Source: Pontiella desulfatans
Lineage (GTDB): Bacteria; Verrucomicrobiota; Kiritimatiellia; Kiritimatiellales; Pontiellaceae
Assembly: GCF_900890425.1 (NCBI RefSeq)
Contig: NZ_CAAHFG010000001.1
Coordinates: 3,162,001-3,226,000, forward strand
Length of the DNA stretch: 64,000 bases
Direction of reading: 5' to 3'
The notes below the pieces were generated by a model, which did not search any database, had not been told where the DNA came from, and saw only the letters and a list, made by a program, of their open reading frames with translations. Position 1 is the stretch's first letter. Every line of letters begins with the position of its first letter. The translations under genes were made by a program, and so were the position numbers. Below, in pieces: positions 33,414 to 42,753 of the stretch.

Positions 33414-34688
33414 TTAATTAGACGGCTTCAGCAGATCCTGCTCAAGCATGTCGGTTTCCGGCAACTTTAGCTGAGGAGCCACGTCCTCGCGGTCCTTGCC
33501 TTCCATGGTCTTGGCCACTTGCTCAAGCCATTTCCGGAACTCCTCGCCGCCCACCCGATCGGCAAAGGCCTGGAACGTGCGGTCTTCCCGCACGGGATCC
33601 AGCTTCGGGTCCTGAACCCAGCCAATGACCACTTGCTGGCCAAACAAATGGGCGGCTTTCCCAAGCGTTTGAACCGTTTCGGTGCTGTTCCCCAACTGCG
33701 CATTGCAGATGGCGATATCGTGGTAGTAGTTCGGGTCGCGGTAATTCGTTTCTCGCAGCGCCTCCAGCGAAACAAGAGCCTTGTCATACTGTTCAAGCAA
33801 CATATAGCACTCGGCCAGCTTCTCCCGGGCGGCAATATCGTGCGGGGCATCTTTCAGGGCGCGCACATAGGCTTCGGCGGCCCCCGAGAAATCCTCCTGC
33901 TTGAAGAGCGCATTCGCCATGTAGCGCTGCACATTTTCATTGTAGGTGTTTTGCTCAAGGTACCATTTCGCCATGAAGACGACGGCCTTCGCATCGTCGT
34001 GGGCATCCAGCGCCTTGATCAAGCGCTCCTGCAGCTCCTTGCGCGAAGGATCGACACTCAACAACCGGATGTAGGAATTGATGGCCTCGACATACAGCCC
34101 CTTTTTGTAGTAAAGGTCGCCCAAGCGCTCAAGGGCGCCGATGTGGGCAGCGTCCAGCCGCAATGCATCCTGACAACGGGCAATGGCCTGGTCCACATTG
34201 CCGCGCAGCAGCAACCCATCGGCCGACCGAACCAGACGCTCGGACTCCTTCCAAACCTCGACCCGCTCGGCGAACATTTCCCGGGCATCCTGGTTCTCGA
34301 TATCGAATTCCTGAACCAAAACAACTTCACGGAGAACCGGCGACACCTCTTCCGAACCGTGCGTATCCATCCAAACCTTTTCCTCGTAAAGGCTAATGCC
34401 CTTCCTGAGCATGAAAAAGGCAATGATCAAGAGCAGGATCATGATGGCGGATTTGAGAATGGCCAAGAGGGCCATTTTTTCGCGGGGGTCGATGGCTTCC
34501 TTGCGGCGCCCGCTGACGGCCTGGTGACGGCCCGTCTTGCGAACTTCGCGGGAGCTTGAGACCGGCCGATCCTGATAAAGGGGTTGTTCCTCGGGGGCGC
34601 CACCGGAATAGAAATCGGCGTTGGCGGCTAGATGCTCAAAGCCGCCCGACCCTTGATTGTGGCTGTGTTTTTGGTGTTTTTTTCTCAT
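33414..34688 (-). CDS. TPR-repeat protein with one membrane segment
   Basis: A 424-residue protein if started at 34688 (MRKKHQKHSHNQ); a longer start at 34724 is possible. A disordered N-terminus (about 1-75) and one transmembrane segment (ILKSAIMILLLIIAFFML) precede at least five TPR-like helix pairs (ALERLGDLYYKKGLYVEAI, YMANALFKQEDFSGAAEAY, KLAECYMLLEQYDKALVSL). It is probably a cell-envelope scaffold. A shorter plasma-membrane-anchored role is inferred from topology only. Confidence 0.82.
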   Translation of the reverse strand: MRKKHQKHSHNQGSGGFEHLAANADFYSGGAPEEQPLYQDRPVSSSREVRKTGRHQAVSGRRKEAIDPREKMALLAILKSAIMILLLIIAFFMLRKGISLYEEKVWMDTHGSEEVSPVLREVVLVQEFDIENQDAREMFAERVEVWKESERLVRSADGLLLRGNVDQAIARCQDALRLDAAHIGALERLGDLYYKKGLYVEAINSYIRLLSVDPSRKELQERLIKALDAHDDAKAVVFMAKWYLEQNTYNENVQRYMANALFKQEDFSGAAEAYVRALKDAPHDIAAREKLAECYMLLEQYDKALVSLEALRETNYRDPNYYHDIAICNAQLGNSTETVQTLGKAAHLFGQQVVIGWVQDPKLDPVREDRTFQAFADRVGGEEFRKWLEQVAKTMEGKDREDVAPQLKLPETDMLEQDLLKPSN

Positions 34689-34823
34689 AAACCTATCAAT
34701 TGCAAACCCATGGAGATGAAGCAAAAAACCTTTCCGTATACAAAAGGGGTTGCAGTATCATTCAGCTAAGGGTAAGTGTCAAGTGTTGCTCCGATCAGGC
34801 ATTATTTAATTATCAGGTAAAAA

Positions 34824-35036
34824 ATGACTTCTTTTCTCACATTATTCATCGCCGCGTTGATTTTCGTTGGGATTCCCCTTGCGCTTCTTGCAACCATCAA
34901 CGCCATGCGAAAAAAACAACCCGGCTGTTCAGGGAACCACGACTGCGTCGTCTACAAGGGGGAAAAAGTCCAGTGCCCATCCTGCGAACTGCGGGAATTC
35001 AAGGCCCAGCTAGACGTGCAGAAACAGAGCGCATAA
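34824..35036 (+). CDS. Small membrane protein with cysteine cluster
   Basis: A 70-residue protein. The N-terminal half is one transmembrane helix (LTLFIAALIFVGIPLALLA). The rest carries CSGNHDC and CPSC, four cysteines that could bind a metal or cluster. It ends nine bases before the convergent fur gene and lies near a small ferredoxin, so an iron- or redox-linked role is possible. No family is recognised with certainty. Confidence 0.65.
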   Translation: MTSFLTLFIAALIFVGIPLALLATINAMRKKQPGCSGNHDCVVYKGEKVQCPSCELREFKAQLDVQKQSA

Positions 35037-35044
35037 GACGGCGG

Positions 35045-35524
35045 CTAGGCCTTTTCAGCGCAATTGTGGCAGGTTCCGAATACCACAATCCGGTGGGTAC
35101 GCTCCCCGAACTGGTGCGCTTTGCAGGATTTGGTGATCAATTCCATGATTTTGTCGTCGGAAAACTCGATGAACGTTCCGCATTTGTCGCAAATCATGTG
35201 CTCGTGATGCGGGTGGTTGAACGTGTGCTCATAGTGCGCATGAACATCGGTATCGCGAATAACCCGAACCAGGTTGGCCTCCTCCATCAAGGCCAGCGTG
35301 CGGTATACCGTCCCCCGGCTCACATGGTTTGTTCCGCTCGAAAGCTCCGCCGCCAGGTCATCGGCACAAAAGTGGTCGTGGCGCGAAAAGACCTGCGTCA
35401 GCACAATCTTCCTCGCCTGGGTTATGCGCGCCTCTTTTTTCTTTAGGAAATCGACAAACAACGGCCAAGCCTCTTCCACCGACTGCTTAACCTCTTCGGG
35501 CAAATTCTGTTCATCAACACTCAT
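35045..35524 (-). CDS. Fur-family transcriptional regulator
   Basis: A 159-residue protein with a winged helix (RITQARKIVLTQVF, SRGTVYRTLALMEEANLV) and the metal-binding region NHPHHEHMICDKCG. A second CxxC (TCHNCAEK) at the C-terminus completes a structural zinc site. It could be a Fur, PerR or Zur homologue; the HPHHEH sequence does not decide which. It is divergent from the 2[4Fe-4S] ferredoxin gene, a likely target. Confidence 0.9.
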   Translation of the reverse strand: MSVDEQNLPEEVKQSVEEAWPLFVDFLKKKEARITQARKIVLTQVFSRHDHFCADDLAAELSSGTNHVSRGTVYRTLALMEEANLVRVIRDTDVHAHYEHTFNHPHHEHMICDKCGTFIEFSDDKIMELITKSCKAHQFGERTHRIVVFGTCHNCAEKA

Positions 35525-35560
35525 CGCGGCGCTCGTTCCTTCTTTGAATTGAATCTATAT

Positions 35561-35574
35561 ATAAACATGTTTAT
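35561..35574. promoter_or_regulatory. Candidate operator for the Fur-family regulator
   Basis: ATAAACATGTTTAT is a perfect 14-bp palindrome lying 36 bases before the fur ATG, in the spacer shared with the ferredoxin gene. It does not match the classical Fur box closely. Confidence 0.4.
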
Positions 35575-35668
35575 GGCGCACAATTGATGATGTAATCAAG
35601 GTTTTTGCTGGTATATTGCAACGCTTTCAGCAAAAAGATATGTAATTAACCAATAAAGGAGTAAGACC

Positions 35669-35839
35669 ATGGCCTATGTAATTTCTAGCGAGTGCATTTC
35701 CTGCGGCGCATGCGAGTCCACCTGTCCGGTGGAAGCCATCAGCCAGGGCGATGACCAGTTCGTTATCGATGCAAACACCTGCACCGATTGCGGCGCTTGC
35801 TCCGATTCCTGCCCGGTAGACGCGATCTCCGCAGGCTAA
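35669..35839 (+). CDS. 2[4Fe-4S] ferredoxin
   Basis: A 56-residue ferredoxin, MAYVISSECISCGACESTCP start and CTDCGACSDSCPVDAISAG end. Both CxxCxxCxxxCP motifs are complete, so two [4Fe-4S] clusters are expected. AAAGGAG precedes the ATG and a terminator follows at once, making it a single-gene transcript. It is a plausible electron carrier for the bifurcating hydrogenase, which needs reduced ferredoxin, and is likely regulated with the divergent Fur-family gene. Confidence 0.95.
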   Translation: MAYVISSECISCGACESTCPVEAISQGDDQFVIDANTCTDCGACSDSCPVDAISAG

Positions 35840-35861
35840 ATCGGAAATTCGGCACAATGAA

Positions 35862-35890
35862 AAGCGGCCCATTCGGCCGCTTTTTTTTTG
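35862..35890 (+). terminator. Rho-independent terminator of ferredoxin gene
   Basis: AAGCGGCC and GGCCGCTT form an 8-bp stem around CATTC, followed by a long T run. Confidence 0.9.
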
Positions 35891-35957
35891 TGTCCTAACA
35901 CCACCATCGGGAGCAAACTGCACGGCAACAAGCAAAACAAGGAAGGGAAAGTCGGTC

Positions 35958-36890
35958 ATGAAAAAACCCAAGCGCTCCAAATCGGCAATCCTTCCCCTCT
36001 GGCTTCTGATTACCGCTTGCCCCACCGGCTGGGCGGAAACAAACCACCCCCCGGATTACCGGAAGGTGATGGAGGAACTTCGGGAAATCAGAAAGCTGCT
36101 CGAACAGCATGACACAAAACTGTCCCGGATCTACGATGCCCTTGAACCGCACCTGGACGAGATCGAACAGGAAGGAAAGAAGGAAAAACCACGCTACCGG
36201 AACCAGGACGATGCGCTCGAGGTACTGGCGAAACAATTGCTTCCGCTTCCAGCGGAACCCCGTCTTCCGGAGAACGGCCTGATCCGCCGCTTTTCTTTCA
36301 CCGAAGGATTCTTCGATGAAGTCGATCCCTTCGATGAGCTGATGCAAAAGCGCACGCAGTTGATCGAGGGAACGCTCTACCTGAACGGATGCTATGAACA
36401 CAGCTCGGCTCCAGGCTACAAGGCGGTTGCCTACCTTCCCGGGCTGGATTTCAAAGGGTTTACCTTCGCCCATCATTTCTGGCCGATCGATATTCGGCAA
36501 GGGGATGTGGTCGTCATGGGCGGAACCTCGTACCGATGGTTCGGGATCGTTGCCGGCAAGGAGAACGAGGCGACCATCTCCATGAACAATGGACGGTTCA
36601 GGCATGGGCTGGGCATCAGGATCGAACCGCAAAAGTGGCACCACATCATCTGTTCGGTGAATCCCGCAACCAAGACCATCAACATTTCCTACGACGGAAA
36701 CCTGCTCCCGCCCGTCTCGCTTCCCGAAGACTTCAAGTTGGAAGTGGTCGGATCCAAAAGGGAACAGCTCGATAAAAACATCACCTTCACCAACTATTCG
36801 AACGGCAGCGCCTTCCACGGTTTCGTGGACAATCTGCGGGTATACAATCATGCGTTGACGGCCGATGAGTTGAAGCCTGCCGCCGAGTAA
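35958..36890 (+). CDS. Secreted LamG/concanavalin-like domain protein
   Basis: A 310-residue protein with a signal sequence (AILPLWLLITACPTGWA). A coiled-coil stretch (VMEELREIRKLLEQHDTKL) is followed by a C-terminal LamG-type domain: FKGFTFAHHFWP, KWHHIICSVN, FVDNLRVYNHALTADEL. Such domains bind carbohydrate or protein in the envelope. No catalytic module is present. It precedes the DUF3857 gene by 115 bases, which contain no further feature. Confidence 0.75.
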   Translation: MKKPKRSKSAILPLWLLITACPTGWAETNHPPDYRKVMEELREIRKLLEQHDTKLSRIYDALEPHLDEIEQEGKKEKPRYRNQDDALEVLAKQLLPLPAEPRLPENGLIRRFSFTEGFFDEVDPFDELMQKRTQLIEGTLYLNGCYEHSSAPGYKAVAYLPGLDFKGFTFAHHFWPIDIRQGDVVVMGGTSYRWFGIVAGKENEATISMNNGRFRHGLGIRIEPQKWHHIICSVNPATKTINISYDGNLLPPVSLPEDFKLEVVGSKREQLDKNITFTNYSNGSAFHGFVDNLRVYNHALTADELKPAAE

Positions 36891-37005
36891 ATCCCATTCC
36901 CAAAGCTTTCCCTCAACGTATCCCGATCGACGTTGTCGTATAGAAAGAGTTTGCGGGATGTTTGCCACACCGGTAGTTTTTCCCGAGTTTACCATGGAGA
37001 TCTGT

Positions 37006-40000
37006 ATGAAGAATATTGTTCGCGTCGGCTTGTCTGTTCTTACCCTAATTCTGTTCACCGCCCCCCTTTCCGCCAAGGAACTGCTCTCCATCGACAGGAT
37101 CATCGAGTATGCAGCAGGCGCCTCGACGGAAAAGTATCCCGACTCGGACGATGTCCTGCTCGATGATTTCACCCAGATCCAATACCAACCCGACGGTACG
37201 TCGGATTCGTGGAGCGACACCGCCATCAAGATCCTCACCGAAAAAGGCAAGCGCGACAACCGCACCCTCTCGCTCGGGTTCGACGTCGCATACGGCACGA
37301 ACTATTTCACCAAGGTACAGGTCATCAAACCCGACGGCTCCGTGAACGAAATCGATACCGAGATCAACAGCAAGGTCATGGTTGACCCGAGCCAGATGGG
37401 ATCGAACATCTACAACCCCAACTCAAAGGTGCTTCGGCTTTCCGTTCCCGGACTGGAAATCGGCGACACGCTACGCTACATCGCCCACCGCATACGAACG
37501 AAGACGGTGGTCCCGAATGTGTGGAGCGACTACCAGGTCTTCGAACACTCCAGCCCGATCGAGCGCACCACCTACCAGGTGATCGCCCCGAAGGAGCGCC
37601 CGCTCGTGAAGACCGCCCTCAAGGCCGAGGTGCCGGGCACGGTGACCTATCACGAAATGAAGAGCGAGCAGAGCGGGCAGATCGTCTACACATGGGAAGT
37701 GCGCGATGTTCCGCGCATGTTCGACGAACCCAACATGCCCACGCGCTATACCGTTGTCCAGCGCCTGCTCGTGAGCACCATGAAGGAATGGGAAAACCTG
37801 TCGAAATGGTATTGGGACTTGTGCAAGCCTCGCCTGGAAGCCACCACTCCCGAAATGGAGGCCAAGGCCAGGGATCTCGTGAAGGACTGCACCTCAACGA
37901 TGGACAAGATTAAGAGCGTCTTCAACTTTGTCTCGCAGGACATCCGCTATATGGGCATCACCACCGAAGACGAAGCCCCCGGCTATGAACCGCACGATGT
38001 CTCCATCACCTTCGAAAACCGCTACGGCGTTTGCCGCGACAAGGCGGCGTTGCTTGCCGCCATGCTGCGCATCGTGGATGTCGAAGCCTTCCCGGTCATC
38101 ATCATGGCCGGCCCCAAAAAGGATGAAGAGGTTCCGCAAGCCTTCTTCAACCACGCCGTAACCGCCGCGCTCGACGACCATGGTGAATATGTCCTGATGG
38201 ACCCAACCGATGAAAACACCAAGGACATCTTCCCCTCCTACCTCCAGAACACCAGCTACATCGTCGCCCGCCCCGAAGGCGAAACGCTCCTCACCGCCCC
38301 CACCATTCCGGCCATCGACAACCTGCTGGAAATCACCTCCACCGGATCGCTCGATAAACTGGGCAATCTGGAAGCCCAAAGCAAACTGGTCTTCGAAGGC
38401 ATCAACGACACCGTCTACCGCGGCTACTTCTCGCGCATCAAGCCCGAGGAACGCCGCCGCTTTTTCGAAGGCCACATCAAGAAATCAATGCCCACCGCCG
38501 AGCTGCAATCGTTCGAAATCCTCCCGAAGGAATTGCGCGACACCTCGCAGCCGATGACCATCGAACTCTCCTACACCGCCGACAACCTGCTGATCGAAGG
38601 CGAGGCAAACAAGATGCTCAACCTGCCGCGCCTCGGCGGCTCCCTGGGCTACGCCAACTTCCTCCTCGGCCAGACCGGACTCGAAAAACGCAAGTATCCC
38701 CTCTTCAACCGCATGACCGCCGGCATTCGCGAGACCCTTGAACTCGCAGTTCCCAACGGCATCGGAACCATTAAGATTCCCGAATACGAAAAAATCGCCT
38801 CCGAAGACCTGACCTGGAACGTCGAAGTCGGGCAAGCGGACGGCAAGGTTGTTGCCACCAACACCTTCCTGCTCAACACGGTGGAGTTTAGCCCGGAGGA
38901 ATACCTGGCGCTCAAAAAGAGCCTGAAGGAAATCGAATACAACCTGCGCAAGAAACTCATCCTCGATCTCCCCGCAGCCGGCAATCAAATTGACTCCGAT
39001 GTCCGCATCCTCTCGAGCGAAACCGTCATCGAACTCGAAAGCCCGACCCAGTGGAAAGAAACCTCCCGCTCCAAGATCGAGATCCTCACCTACGCGGGAA
39101 AGAAAAGCAATTCGGAGATCAAGCTCACCTACAACCCGGCATGGCAGGACATCAAGCTGACCATGGCAAAGGTCACGCAACCCGATGGCACGGTCAAGGA
39201 AATCAGCGAGGAGGAAATCAACATCATGGATTCAAGCTGGGTCGCCTCCGCCCCGCGCTATCCGGCATCGAAAATCCTCGTGGCCAACCTGCCGGGCGTC
39301 GAGATCGGCAGCATCCTGGAATACGAGTTCATCTCGACCGTCGACGGCAAGCCCTTCTTCTCAACCGGCAAGACCTTCAACGGCCATGAACCGGTCGATC
39401 GCAAGACATTCACCGTGTCGGCCCCCGGCTCCATCGATCTAGCTATCCGCAACAACGGCGTGGCGGAGAATAAAACCGAAAGCGAAGGAACCATCACCTA
39501 CACCTGGAGCGCGGCAGACGAACCCGCCGTCAAGGTCGAGGAGGCATTGCCGCAATGGCACACCTTCAATCCCTCGGTCTTCATTTCAACCGGCAAATGG
39601 AAAACGTACGGCAACGAAATCCGCGACCACCTCCTTGCGGCATCCAAGGATCAACCAGCAACAGAGGCGCTCGCCAAGCAACTCACCTTCGGCATCCGCA
39701 GCGAAAAAAACAAGGCCATCGTCATTCGCGACTGGGTGGCAAAGAACCTGCGGGCCGCCGGCCCGGCACTCACGAGTCTGCCGCTCTCGGCCATTACCCC
39801 GGCCGACCAAACGCTCATCGACCGCTACGGAAACAATGCCGACCGAATGGTCGTGCTCTACACCTTGCTCAAGGCGGGAAAGTTCAAACCGGAATTCGTG
39901 CTATCCGGAGCCACCTCCTTCATCCCCGAAGAATCGGCACCCACGCTGGAAGTGCCTTCGCGCAACGCATTCAACGCGGTGCTCGTCAAGGTGGATGTGG

Positions 40001-40809
40001 ACGGAGAAACCCTCTACATGAATGGTTCGTCCCAATATGCCGAACTCGGCACCTCCAGCTACCACCGCCGCAACATGCTCGATCTCGACAACGGGGATAT
40101 TGGCAAGGTCCAGGTCGCTCCCGGCAAGGACGACCGCTCACGCACCGTCTACGAAATGAGCATCTCGGAAAACGGACAGGTCGGCCTGACGCAAAGCACC
40201 ATTGAGCAAGGAACCGCCTTCGCAGGGTTCCATCAGGGCTATGCCGAAATCACCCCCGAAAACCGTCGGCGCCACTATCTCGAGCTGGTTTCCGGCATAT
40301 CGCAGTCGGCCAAGGCCGCATCCGATCTGATCACCGACTTTGAAAGCTATCCCGGAAAAATGGAATACTCCGTCGTTGCCGACCGCTACGCCGTGGCCGA
40401 TGGCGACTACCTCTATTTCACCGTGCCCGGCGGACTCGGCGGCCTGCTGAAATACCGTTCCAACGAACGCACCCTGCCGCTGGCCTGGAACAGCCATGTC
40501 GATAGTGTCATCGAATACAACATCGTCCTTCCCGATGGTTATGAACCCGTCATCATGCCCAAAAAGTTTTCGTGGCAGGCGCCCAAGGGGGCCGGCATGG
40601 TCGAGGTGGCGGTGGAATATTCCGAACGGGCCAACGCCATCCGCATGGTGCACATCGCCGACCTCAAACCAGCGCTCATTCCCGCCGAAGCCTTCCCGGA
40701 AATCGTCGCCGCCTCCAAGCAGCTCGCCCACCCCGACATGCGCACGATTCTGCTAAAAAGAAAATCGTCCTCGTCCTCCTACATCGAACGCTCGTCCTCG
40801 AATCGATAA
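37006..40809 (+). CDS. Giant DUF3857/transglutaminase-like protein, duplicated
   Basis: A 1267-residue secreted protein; the start at 37006 has GGAG upstream and opens a signal peptide (GLSVLTLILFTAPLSA). It consists of two tandem DUF3857 plus transglutaminase-like units (about 20-640 and 650-1260). The first unit keeps the triad: C in GVCRDKA, H in FNHAVTA, D in LMDPTDE. In the second unit the same places read GNNADRM, FNAVLVK and YMNGSS, so the triad is lost. The role is unknown; envelope protein processing is a guess. Confidence 0.88.
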   Translation: MKNIVRVGLSVLTLILFTAPLSAKELLSIDRIIEYAAGASTEKYPDSDDVLLDDFTQIQYQPDGTSDSWSDTAIKILTEKGKRDNRTLSLGFDVAYGTNYFTKVQVIKPDGSVNEIDTEINSKVMVDPSQMGSNIYNPNSKVLRLSVPGLEIGDTLRYIAHRIRTKTVVPNVWSDYQVFEHSSPIERTTYQVIAPKERPLVKTALKAEVPGTVTYHEMKSEQSGQIVYTWEVRDVPRMFDEPNMPTRYTVVQRLLVSTMKEWENLSKWYWDLCKPRLEATTPEMEAKARDLVKDCTSTMDKIKSVFNFVSQDIRYMGITTEDEAPGYEPHDVSITFENRYGVCRDKAALLAAMLRIVDVEAFPVIIMAGPKKDEEVPQAFFNHAVTAALDDHGEYVLMDPTDENTKDIFPSYLQNTSYIVARPEGETLLTAPTIPAIDNLLEITSTGSLDKLGNLEAQSKLVFEGINDTVYRGYFSRIKPEERRRFFEGHIKKSMPTAELQSFEILPKELRDTSQPMTIELSYTADNLLIEGEANKMLNLPRLGGSLGYANFLLGQTGLEKRKYPLFNRMTAGIRETLELAVPNGIGTIKIPEYEKIASEDLTWNVEVGQADGKVVATNTFLLNTVEFSPEEYLALKKSLKEIEYNLRKKLILDLPAAGNQIDSDVRILSSETVIELESPTQWKETSRSKIEILTYAGKKSNSEIKLTYNPAWQDIKLTMAKVTQPDGTVKEISEEEINIMDSSWVASAPRYPASKILVANLPGVEIGSILEYEFISTVDGKPFFSTGKTFNGHEPVDRKTFTVSAPGSIDLAIRNNGVAENKTESEGTITYTWSAADEPAVKVEEALPQWHTFNPSVFISTGKWKTYGNEIRDHLLAASKDQPATEALAKQLTFGIRSEKNKAIVIRDWVAKNLRAAGPALTSLPLSAITPADQTLIDRYGNNADRMVVLYTLLKAGKFKPEFVLSGATSFIPEESAPTLEVPSRNAFNAVLVKVDVDGETLYMNGSSQYAELGTSSYHRRNMLDLDNGDIGKVQVAPGKDDRSRTVYEMSISENGQVGLTQSTIEQGTAFAGFHQGYAEITPENRRRHYLELVSGISQSAKAASDLITDFESYPGKMEYSVVADRYAVADGDYLYFTVPGGLGGLLKYRSNERTLPLAWNSHVDSVIEYNIVLPDGYEPVIMPKKFSWQAPKGAGMVEVAVEYSERANAIRMVHIADLKPALIPAEAFPEIVAASKQLAHPDMRTILLKRKSSSSSYIERSSSNR

Positions 40810-40855
40810 CGAGGAAGCCCGACCGGACATACTTGCTTGTTCTTGCTTGAGCGCG

Positions 40856-41941
40856 CTATTGACCTGGGGGCAAGACCACCCGGAAGCCCACGGTTCTGGG
40901 GGCGAAGCCCGGGCGGTTGAAGAAGCGATTGGCCGCGCGGCAGAGGTTGGCGGAGTTGCCATAACAGCCGCCGCGAAGCACGCGGCGGGAGCCCGAAGAC
41001 GCCCCGCGCGGATTCGACGAGGGCGAGGTGCCATAATACGCGCCGTCGTACCAGTCCCCGCACCATTCCCACTCATTGCCCGCCATCTCGTACAGCCCGT
41101 AGCCGTTCGGCGCGAAAGAACCCACCGGACTGGTGTATGGGGAAACCCCGTCGTGGTAGGTGGGGTGGTCGCCGCGCGTGGAGCTGGCGTCGTAGCTGTA
41201 TGAAGTGGAACTGATATAGTTCGCCCGCGTGTGCTGAATGGTGTCGCCCCACGGGAAGCGCTTGCCGGAAAGGTTGCCTCGTGCGGCCTTTTCCCACTCG
41301 GCCTCGGTCGGCAGGCGGTAGCCGTTGGCGTTGTAGTTGCAGCTCCAGGTCGACAGGTTGTAGCACGGCGTCTTGTTCTCCTTTTCGCTCCGCGCGTTGC
41401 ACCATTTCACCACATCGTACCAGCTCACCGTATGCACCGGATGGTTCGACGCCTTGCCCGACCCGGCATGGTCGAAGCTGTAGCCGTTCGCAATGGCCCA
41501 TTTGTACACCTCGTCCCACTGCGCCTTCGTCACCTCGGTCTTGCCCATGTAAAACCCATTGACATAAACCGAGTGGACCGGTTGGGCAGACGACAAGCCA
41601 TCAAGATTGTCGCCCATGCTGAAGCTGCCGCCGGGGATGTAGGCCATGCCTTCGGGCGGGCTAAGATCGATGATTTTTTCCGAAGAGACCGCTCCGGTTG
41701 AAACCAGCTGGACAAAATCCACCCAGTTGCTGGTTCCAATCAAGTCATACGCCCGCTGGAGCTGGTTCGTCACCCCGGCCACACCGTTCGACCACGTGAT
41801 GGTCCCCGCCATCAGATCGAATTGCGTGATCACCGCATTCGATGGACTCGATATCCGGAAAAACGCCGCGTCATTGGTTTGTCCGAAAACCCCGGAAACC
41901 GCACACCAAAACAGAAACAAACCTATCCGCATCTTCTTCAT
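40856..41941 (-). CDS. Secreted SUMF1/FGE-fold protein
   Basis: A 361-residue protein with a signal peptide (GLFLFWCAVSGVFG) and a start at 41941 behind GGGGG. An N-terminal immunoglobulin-like part (30-100) precedes the SUMF1 domain: YIPGGSFSMGD, VTKAQWDEVYKWA, RLPTEAEWEKAARG, GNEWEWCGDWY and RVLRGGCYGN. Only one of the two catalytic cysteines of true formylglycine-generating enzymes seems present, so sulfatase activation is doubtful. Such paralogues are frequent in PVC genomes. Confidence 0.85.
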   Translation of the reverse strand: MKKMRIGLFLFWCAVSGVFGQTNDAAFFRISSPSNAVITQFDLMAGTITWSNGVAGVTNQLQRAYDLIGTSNWVDFVQLVSTGAVSSEKIIDLSPPEGMAYIPGGSFSMGDNLDGLSSAQPVHSVYVNGFYMGKTEVTKAQWDEVYKWAIANGYSFDHAGSGKASNHPVHTVSWYDVVKWCNARSEKENKTPCYNLSTWSCNYNANGYRLPTEAEWEKAARGNLSGKRFPWGDTIQHTRANYISSTSYSYDASSTRGDHPTYHDGVSPYTSPVGSFAPNGYGLYEMAGNEWEWCGDWYDGAYYGTSPSSNPRGASSGSRRVLRGGCYGNSANLCRAANRFFNRPGFAPRTVGFRVVLPPGQ

Positions 41942-42060
41942 GGAAACCCCCTGTTGGTTTACGGCATTTCGAATAAAGAAAACCAAATCGCAATTATTAT
42001 TTATGGAAACTTAATCTATTTTCCTTCCGTCAAATGGATTCCAAATGCCTACCCCAGCAG
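41942..42060. other. Spacer upstream of SUMF1-like gene
   Basis: AT-rich, no gene. With the repeat copy at 42061-42289 it makes a gene-free stretch of about 415 bases up to the MNT gene. Confidence 0.4.
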
Positions 42061-42289
42061 AGCCGGAACCAAATTTTACCACCCGGTTGCCGCTTCGCTG
42101 CCGTCGCTTCGCGCCAGCCTCACTTCGTGTCGCTAGAGAGCACCGAGACACAGAGAACTCCATCCCTCTGTGCCTCCGTGTCCTCAGTGGTAAAAAAATC
42201 CGTCGCCGCGAAGCATCATTTTCTGAAAGAAAATAGGGAGCAACGCGATCGATTCAACATGATAGGATTTGAATAGAGAGGGACTAATA
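42061..42289. repeat. Duplicated leader copy 1 (long form)
   Basis: Shares its ends and core with 43165-43303: AGCCGGAACCAAATTTTACC, CACCGAGACACAGAGAAC, CTCTGTGCCTCCGTGTCCTC, and GATTTGAATAGAGAGGGACT. It contains two extra stretches absent from copy 2. The core is a well-known type of imperfect palindrome (CCACTGAGGACACGGAGG family). Confidence 0.85.
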
Positions 42290-42357
42290 GGTCCGACTGG
42301 AAACATAGGAGCAACAATCCCCTTGGTTCCCCGTCCCGATTCAATTAATAATGCGCC

Positions 42358-42753
42358 ATGGTAATGACGACGGACAAGTTGATGAAGGCAAGGCAGATTC
42401 TGGAAAAACACCCCATGATCCTAGCCGCCTATCTCCATGGATCAACAGCCAAGGGAACCGCCCGGCAGGACAGCGACATCGACATCGCCTTGCTTCCGGA
42501 ACCGGGACATCGGTTGCCGCTAAGGCAGCGGCTGGAATATGCAGCGGAATTGGAAGCCCAACTCGGTGCCGCGGTAGATGTTGGTGAACTGAGTTCGGGC
42601 AATGTGGTTTATGCCAAGGAAGTCGTTGCCCATGGCCGCGAAATATTCACGCGCAACCGTTTCAAATCCGATCTGTTCATGGCTACCAGCCTAGCCATGT
42701 ATGCCGAACTGCAACAGCAACGCAAGGAGGTTCTGGATGCCTACACCGCCTAA
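42358..42753 (+). CDS. MNT-type nucleotidyltransferase (antitoxin-like)
   Basis: A 131-residue minimal nucleotidyltransferase. GS at 28-29 and D40, D42 in GSTAKGTARQDSDIDIALL give the family motif. In HEPN/MNT pairs the MNT protein neutralises the HEPN RNase by modifying it. Its 3' end overlaps the HEPN start by 17 bases. The pair is framed by a duplicated leader sequence. Confidence 0.9.
   Translation: MVMTTDKLMKARQILEKHPMILAAYLHGSTAKGTARQDSDIDIALLPEPGHRLPLRQRLEYAAELEAQLGAAVDVGELSSGNVVYAKEVVAHGREIFTRNRFKSDLFMATSLAMYAELQQQRKEVLDAYTA

Noticed and set aside
35895-37298. 467-codon minus-strand frame opposite the LamG and DUF3857 genes
   Set aside because: It crosses two well-supported plus-strand genes and their spacer and has no recognisable domain.
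40856-41941. Active formylglycine-generating enzyme for sulfatases
   Set aside because: The active-site pair of cysteines is incomplete (GGCYGNSANLC) and no sulfatase is in the window; kept only as a SUMF1-fold protein.
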